From NCBI RefSeq assembly GCF_905201705.1, contig NZ_CAJKOX010000058.1, positions 1 to 18,251 of the forward strand: a stretch of 18,251 nucleotides of DNA, given 5' to 3'. Positions 13,724 to 18,251 of the stretch are shown in pieces. The translations under genes and the position numbers were made by a program. The notes below the pieces were generated by a model, which was not told the origin of the DNA, ran no database searches, and worked only from the letters and a program-made list of their open reading frames with translations. The stretch comes from an uncultured Marvinbryantia sp. Its GTDB lineage: Bacteria > Bacillota > Clostridia > Lachnospirales > Lachnospiraceae. Within the stretch, counting starts at the first letter, position 1, and the number at the start of each line of letters is the position of its first letter.

Positions 13724-14716
13724 TTATCCAAGGAGATCGGCATATTTGATGGTCCAGATATCGTCCGATTTTTCTTCCAGTTCGTCCGGAGCCACGCCGA
13801 ATGTCGGCATATAGAATACGTCGCTTTCCAGCTCTTCGCCGTTGGCGAGGGCTTTCGCCGCGTTATAAATCTGCTCGCCGGCCGTGTCTGCCGGAATTAC
13901 AAATATCATATCCGTATATCCGTCTTCCATATAAGAAACTGCGGGCGGCTCGCCGGAAAGAGAGGTGTAATAAACATGACCCTCTTCGTCTCGCTTAATC
14001 TTTAATCCAGCTTCCTCCAGCGCCTGATAACAGGAGCCGTCCATATGTGCGGAAACGTTCGCCACTGCCCACGGCGTTTCTACCTGAAGCGCGTTCTGCA
14101 TATTGGTCAGGCAGGTATCGACATCCCAGTCTGTCATGATCTCGGTGATCTTCAGATTGTCGTGTCCGCTCGCTTCAATCGTTTCCTCAAAGCCCTCTCG
14201 TCTGGCAATTCCGTTCGGGTCTGCCAGAGAACCAACCGTCAGGAAAATGGTATGTTCCTCGCCATCGTCCACAGAGATCAGATATTCGGCAAGCTGCTTT
14301 GCGTCGCTGTAGGAATCATACATCGCGGTAAACGCTACGCCCTCATGCTCTACCTTTCTGTCGTAATTGATGATCGGAACGCCTTTGGAAAGGGCATAGT
14401 CATAGGAGCTGAGGATCGCGTCCTGATCAATCGCACAGCACACGATCACATCCACGCCCTGATCGATCAGCGATTTGAACTGCGTCGCCTGCGTGGTCGT
14501 ATCATTGTCCGCGTTCAGCTCGATAATCTCCATATCCCCGTTTTCCTCCGCCATATCATACAGCCCCATCAGCTCAACCTGACGGAATACGGTTGTGGCG
14601 GTGTCTGTAGAAACCCCGACTACAATCTTGTCACCATCCTCGGCCATTGCTGGCAGCGCAGCAAATGCGGCGACAGCCGTTGCAGCAATCATAGTTGCAA
14701 ATAATTTTTTCTTCAT
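13724..14716 (-). CDS. Sugar ABC transporter substrate-binding protein
   Basis: A 330-residue protein of the RbsB-like periplasmic-binding-protein family (Peripla_BP_4 fold, residues about 30-310). The N-terminus is a clear signal peptide: MKKK, a hydrophobic core and an AxA-type end ALPAMA before EDGDK. There is no lipobox cysteine near it; the first cysteines are far inside. Firmicute binding proteins are usually lipoproteins held at the membrane, so this one is unusual: it may be released, retained by an uncleaved signal, or the host may have an outer membrane. It captures the unknown sugar for the two permeases and the ATPase. GGGAAGG precedes the ATG by several bases. The gene sits between the two permease genes, and a hairpin follows it. 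Confidence 0.93.
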   Translation of the reverse strand: MKKKLFATMIAATAVAAFAALPAMAEDGDKIVVGVSTDTATTVFRQVELMGLYDMAEENGDMEIIELNADNDTTTQATQFKSLIDQGVDVIVCCAIDQDAILSSYDYALSKGVPIINYDRKVEHEGVAFTAMYDSYSDAKQLAEYLISVDDGEEHTIFLTVGSLADPNGIARREGFEETIEASGHDNLKITEIMTDWDVDTCLTNMQNALQVETPWAVANVSAHMDGSCYQALEEAGLKIKRDEEGHVYYTSLSGEPPAVSYMEDGYTDMIFVIPADTAGEQIYNAAKALANGEELESDVFYMPTFGVAPDELEEKSDDIWTIKYADLLG

Positions 14717-14766
14717 AAAAACACCTTCCCTTCTTATTTTTTAGTTGCTTGTAACAACGGACCTTC

Positions 14767-15756
14767 TTAATACTGTAAAAACCTTCTTCTTCTTTCTTTT
14801 CTCACCGCAATATCGTTTCGATACGCGGTAAAGGTATCAATGGAAATTGCGAACAGCATCAGCAGCGCTCTGGCAAGCGTCTGATAATAGCTGGAAATAT
14901 TCAGCATCGTCATCGCGTTCTCAACCAGATACAGGAACACGCATCCGAGCACCGATCCGGCCACGGATGATTTTCCGCCGCTCATTTTTGTACCGCCGAG
15001 CACGACCGCCGTAATAACGGTAAATTCGTAGCCGCTGCAGGAATTGGGGGAAATAGATCCTACGCGCCCGGCATACACCAAACCGCCGATAGCCGCGCAT
15101 GTACCGCACAAAGCGTACGCGCCCATGCGGATCTTCACCACATTCAGCCCGGAAAAGACCGCCGAATTTTTGTTTCCTCCAACGGCGAGCACATAGCGCC
15201 CGAACCTCGTGTTATTCATGATAAAGGCGCCGATCACCGCGATCACGAGCATGATAATCATAGGAACGGGCACGATGCCGATTCTCGATACGCCGATAAC
15301 GCGAAGGCTGTCCGGAACAAATTTCTGCGCGCTTCCGATCAGCAGATATCCCGCGCCGCGCAGGATCGACATACTGGCCAGGGTGGCGATCATGTCTGGA
15401 AAATTCAGCACCGCAGCCATAAACCCGTTGCACAATCCGATGATGCATCCAAACGCGATCGCTATTATAAAGATCAGCCACGTCGGCAAAAATCCGGAAA
15501 GCCTCCATATCAGCGTCATGGTAAAAAACGCCGTCATGCCGACCGAGATATCGATACCGCCTGTGGAAATGACAAACGTCATGCCGACCGACATAATGCC
15601 GTACAGCGAGCACTGCGACAGAATATTCATGATGTTTGTCATCTGCAGAAACGCCCGCTGTGAGACTGCCAGGATCACAAAGAGAAGAATGTTTCCGATC
15701 GCCACCGCAATCCACTGCTTCTGGAATACTTTTTTAAGCGAAAACCCCTGCTTCAT
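14767..15756 (-). CDS. Sugar ABC transporter permease (RbsC-like, CUT2 family)
   Basis: A 329-residue membrane protein with about 8-10 hydrophobic segments. It shows the family motif STGGIDISVGMTAFFTM and the coupling-loop motif GGNKNSAVFSGLNV. The ATG overlaps the ATPase stop codon by 4 bp (ATGA), with GGAGGTGA inside the end of the ATPase gene, so the two are translationally coupled. It pairs with the permease encoded at 12640-13635; having two different permeases suggests a heterodimeric channel rather than the homodimer of E. coli RbsC. Confidence 0.92.
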   Translation of the reverse strand: MKQGFSLKKVFQKQWIAVAIGNILLFVILAVSQRAFLQMTNIMNILSQCSLYGIMSVGMTFVISTGGIDISVGMTAFFTMTLIWRLSGFLPTWLIFIIAIAFGCIIGLCNGFMAAVLNFPDMIATLASMSILRGAGYLLIGSAQKFVPDSLRVIGVSRIGIVPVPMIIMLVIAVIGAFIMNNTRFGRYVLAVGGNKNSAVFSGLNVVKIRMGAYALCGTCAAIGGLVYAGRVGSISPNSCSGYEFTVITAVVLGGTKMSGGKSSVAGSVLGCVFLYLVENAMTMLNISSYYQTLARALLMLFAISIDTFTAYRNDIAVRKERRRRFLQY

Positions 15757-17252
15757 CCGATCACCTCCTCTTCATTCTCTTGCGACGAAGATACCGACAG
15801 GATTTTGCGAATATCAAATTCGTCTTTTTCGACTTCTCCCACAAACCTGCCCCGTCTCATAATGATAATTCTATGGGAAAGCTGCACCAGCTCGTTCAAG
15901 TCGGAGGATACCAGAATAACCGCTGCCCCGTTTTTGGCAAGCTCGACAATGAAGTCTCCGATTTCCGCTCTCGAGCCTATGTCTACACCCCGCGTCGGAT
16001 CGTCAAACATACAGATCTTCGGCTCGTGTGACAGCCACCTTCCCACGATGACCTTCTGCTGGTTGCCTCCCGACAGCTCGTGAATATACGCCTGAATGCC
16101 CGGACATTTTACGCGGTATCTTATGAGCACGTCTTCTGCATTTTTCCTTTCATTCTTAAATCCTATAAAGGGAATTTTGCGGTCGACAAATTTGTCCAGC
16201 TCTGCCGCCGTGATATTTTCCTTCAGATCCCTTTTGGGAAAGATTCCGCAATTCTTGCGGTCTTCGGGGATCATCACCATCCCCTCCCGGATCAGCTTTT
16301 CGGTGCTCCATCGCTTATACCGTTTGCCGAAGATCTCCATCTCGCCAGTACACTTGCGAAGACCGAAAATAGATTCCATCAGTTCGGTGCGACCCGCGCC
16401 GATCAGCCCGGCAATGCCAAGGATCTCGCCCTTTTTCACTTCAAAATTGATATCGGTGAAGTTTTCCGAATCAAAACCAATCACCTTTAAAGCCGTTTCC
16501 TGCCGGATCTCGCCCAGTTTAAAGACACCGTCTTTTACCGAATGGCCGATCATCAGCTCCTCAACCTGACGCTTGCTCACATTCGCAACCTTGTCGTCGC
16601 AGACCTTCTCCGCGTTTCTGAGAACGACCACCCGGTCGCAGACCTGAAAAACTTCATCGAGAAAGTGTGTGATAAAGATCATCCCGATGTTTTGCTTTTT
16701 CAGCGTGTTCATGATCGCAAACAGATGTTCTCGCTCGGGAGCTGTGAGTGAAGCGGTCGGTTCGTCAAGGATCAACACTCTCGGCTCATGGCTGAGCGCC
16801 TTCGCAATCTCAACCAACTGCTGCTCGCCAGGCCCAAGCGTCCCTACGATCGCGTCGGGATCCAGCCTGATATCCATAATGTCCATATATTTCATGGCTT
16901 TTTCCCGGCCTGCCCTCCAGTTGACCATTTTGTTTTTGCCCGGAAAATCTTCTATACAGATATTTTCCGCTACCGAAAGATTGAGAAACAGCGACAGCTC
17001 CTGATGCACGGCTGCGATTGGGAATTTCTCTTTTTTGGTATTTTCAACCGTTTTTCCGTCAAAGGATATGGAACCTTCCGTCGGTTCCAAAAGCCCGACG
17101 ATCATATTTTTAAACGTTGATTTTCCCGCCCCGTTTTCTCCAAGTAACGCGCATATCTCGCCTTCATATAATTGGAAATTAATATCGGAAACAACCGTCT
17201 TTCCGGAAAAAGCCTTCGACAGCCCTTTCGTCTCCAAAATCGCTTGTCCCAT
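15753..17252 (-). CDS. Sugar ABC transporter ATP-binding protein (RbsA/MglA-like, two ATPase domains)
   Basis: With the ATG at 17252 the protein has 499 residues and two nucleotide-binding domains. Domain 1 has Walker A GENGAGKST (38-46), a modified signature LGPGEQQ (139-145) and Walker B LILDEPT (about 160-166). Domain 2 has a degenerate Walker A GLIGAGRTE (282-290), a good signature LSGGNQQ (393-399) and FDDPTRGVD (about 416-424), with Asp where the catalytic Glu would be. Thus only the site made by domain 1 Walker motifs plus the domain 2 signature is complete, as is common in this family. The frame opens with TTG at 17294, but the ATG has GGGGTGG six bases ahead. It is the first gene of the operon. 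Confidence 0.93.
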   Translation of the reverse strand: MGQAILETKGLSKAFSGKTVVSDINFQLYEGEICALLGENGAGKSTFKNMIVGLLEPTEGSISFDGKTVENTKKEKFPIAAVHQELSLFLNLSVAENICIEDFPGKNKMVNWRAGREKAMKYMDIMDIRLDPDAIVGTLGPGEQQLVEIAKALSHEPRVLILDEPTASLTAPEREHLFAIMNTLKKQNIGMIFITHFLDEVFQVCDRVVVLRNAEKVCDDKVANVSKRQVEELMIGHSVKDGVFKLGEIRQETALKVIGFDSENFTDINFEVKKGEILGIAGLIGAGRTELMESIFGLRKCTGEMEIFGKRYKRWSTEKLIREGMVMIPEDRKNCGIFPKRDLKENITAAELDKFVDRKIPFIGFKNERKNAEDVLIRYRVKCPGIQAYIHELSGGNQQKVIVGRWLSHEPKICMFDDPTRGVDIGSRAEIGDFIVELAKNGAAVILVSSDLNELVQLSHRIIIMRRGRFVGEVEKDEFDIRKILSVSSSQENEEEVIG

Positions 17253-17426
17253 TTTATTCCACCCCTTTCTTTTATTTTCTTTTTTCAATTTCAAAAATTA
17301 AAAATATTTTTCCAGCAATAATCATTTTATTTTCGCATTTTTACCATATATATGCGTATATTTTACGAATAATTTATTTATTTTACACATTTTCGTTTTT
17401 GTTTTCCGTCTTATTTTTATTTTTAT
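17253..17426 (-). promoter_or_regulatory. AT-rich untranslated leader of the sugar operon
   Basis: About 170 nt from the inferred transcription start (near 17420) to the ATPase ATG. It is very AT-rich with no gene. It holds a palindrome AAAAATATTTTT (17300-17311), and CGCAT (17334-17338) with ATGCG (17352-17356) as a short inverted pair. No known riboswitch fold was recognised. An operator for the RpiR-type regulator could lie here, but no clear long dyad is seen. Confidence 0.4.
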
Positions 17427-17455
17427 ATTCTAGCATATCTCTTGAATTATGTCAA
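17427..17455 (-). promoter_or_regulatory. Main promoter of the sugar operon
   Basis: On the minus strand TTGACA (17450-17455) and TAGAAT (17427-17432) are exactly 17 bp apart, and TGC before TAGAAT makes an extended -10. This is close to the vegetative sigma consensus, so the promoter should be strong unless repressed. It starts 14 bp after the stop codon of the ribB-like gene on the same strand, and no terminator separates them. Confidence 0.75.
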
Positions 17456-17468
17456 TTTTATTCTATCT

Positions 17469-18251
17469 TTATTCTTCAATATCTGAATCATTCTCTGTTT
17501 CAACATCTGCCTCAATTGCAACTGTCTTTTCTAAATTTTCTTGTGCTTGTTCCTTTTCTTCTTCTGTAAGATTTGCATTTCCAGGAGTTTCATTTATTTC
17601 AATTTTACCATCAATGTTTTCAGTAGTAATTTCTGGTTCTTTTTCATCACTATTTGTTTCTTCTACAACTTCTACTTGTTTAACATCTTCATTTTTTTCA
17701 GTTTCTTCTTGTTTTGCTCCACATTCTGGACAAAATTTCATATTCTTTTCAATTTGACTATAACATTTTTGACATACTTTTTTATCTTTTAAATCTATAC
17801 ATTCTTTTAAAATACTGTCTATTTCATCACTTATTACATCTAACTTTGTACACTCTTCTTCTAATTCTTTTTTTATATCTAATGTTTCTTCTTTTACATG
17901 TTTTTCATGGATTCTCATGTAATCCTGAAGATCACGGATTGTAATAAATGTAAGATTATGCTCTTTTGCAAATTTCCACAACTGTGGTGTACGCATCATT
18001 GTGCCATCTTCTTTCATAATCTCACAACACACGCCGCATTCCTTCAATCCAGCCAGTCTCACCAGATCAGTCGTTGCCTCTGTGTGTCCGTTCCGCACCA
18101 GGACTCCGCCTTTTCTGGCAATGAGTGGAAATACATGTCCCGGTCTTCTGAAATCTTCCGGCTTCGCATCTTCATCCACACATTTCATGATTGTATAGGA
18201 ACGTTCTGCTGCCGAAATACCTGTCGTCGTATCAACATGATCCACCGCAAC
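17469..18251 (-). CDS. ribB: 3,4-dihydroxy-2-butanone 4-phosphate synthase (RibB) C-terminal part joined to a zinc-ribbon tail (partial, runs off the window)
   Basis: The frame is open to the window edge, so the start is missing. The first about 115 residues match the C-terminal half of RibB, the riboflavin-pathway enzyme that makes the four-carbon unit from ribulose 5-phosphate: VDTTTGISAAERSYTI, RRPGHVFPLIARKGGVL, and RNGHTEATTDLVRLAGL with the catalytic His. RibB homology ends at LQDYMRIHEKHVK (near 17900). A tail of about 140 residues follows: a charged helical segment, a zinc ribbon (CQKCYSQIEKNMKFCPECG) and a Glu-rich end. In bifunctional RibBA, GTP cyclohydrolase II would follow at this point. 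The tail is much more AT-rich than the RibB part and resembles the end of an unrelated clostridial zinc-ribbon protein. This is either a real fusion or a chimeric assembly junction. Confidence 0.75.
   Translation of the reverse strand, partial: VAVDHVDTTTGISAAERSYTIMKCVDEDAKPEDFRRPGHVFPLIARKGGVLVRNGHTEATTDLVRLAGLKECGVCCEIMKEDGTMMRTPQLWKFAKEHNLTFITIRDLQDYMRIHEKHVKEETLDIKKELEEECTKLDVISDEIDSILKECIDLKDKKVCQKCYSQIEKNMKFCPECGAKQEETEKNEDVKQVEVVEETNSDEKEPEITTENIDGKIEINETPGNANLTEEEKEQAQENLEKTVAIEADVETENDSDIEE

Noticed and set aside
15753..17252. Loss of ATPase function from the Asp in the second Walker B and the degenerate second Walker A
   Set aside because: RbsA-type proteins normally have one degenerate site; the site formed by domain 1 Walker motifs and the LSGGNQQ signature is intact.

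Overview
The window looks like a chromosome segment of a mid-GC Firmicute, probably a Clostridia/Lachnospiraceae-type gut anaerobe. The reasons are strong GGAGG-type ribosome binding sites, dense same-strand operon packing, an RpiR-type regulator, a CUT2-type sugar ABC transporter and an IS110-family element. This assignment is an inference; there is no rRNA or marker gene here.

Layout: (1) 1-985 holds a plus-strand gene for an XRE-type repressor with two membrane segments, preceded by an operator-like dyad and closed by a strong bidirectional terminator. (2) 1004-17252 is one long minus-strand carbohydrate operon, read from right to left. A near-consensus promoter (17427-17455) lies before ABC ATPase, permease, substrate-binding protein, second permease, sugar epimerase-like TIM barrel, xylulokinase-like FGGY kinase, DhaK, DhaL, class II aldolase/epimerase, a second FGGY kinase, then (after an IS insertion) an L-fucose/L-arabinose isomerase-like protein, an RpiR-family regulator, an RpiB-family isomerase and a TIM-family isomerase. 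(3) 4787-6366 is an intact 1,580-bp IS110-family element of the IS1111 type, which splits the operon between the second kinase and the aldose isomerase. (4) 17469-18251 is the 3' part of a ribB-like gene whose reading frame runs into an AT-rich zinc-ribbon tail, either a gene fusion or an assembly junction.

How the genes may work together: the DhaK/DhaL pair, the TIM homologue and the RpiB homologue match the known L-erythrulose route: kinase to L-erythrulose 1-phosphate, TIM-like isomerase to D-erythrulose 4-phosphate, RpiB-like isomerase to D-erythrose 4-phosphate. Both isomerases carry sequence marks of the tetrulose-phosphate branch (EryH/LerI and EryI/DerI) rather than of housekeeping Tpi and Rpi. 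The xylose-isomerase-like TIM barrel could be the matching tetrulose-phosphate 3-epimerase (EryC-like) or a decarboxylase feeding L-erythrulose. The same operon also has an aldose isomerase, two different FGGY kinases and a class II aldolase/epimerase, which suggests a second arm for an aldose or a larger or branched sugar. No polyol dehydrogenase is present, so this is not a simple erythritol or threitol cluster. The imported substrate is not identified.

No tRNA, rRNA, CRISPR array or origin was seen.
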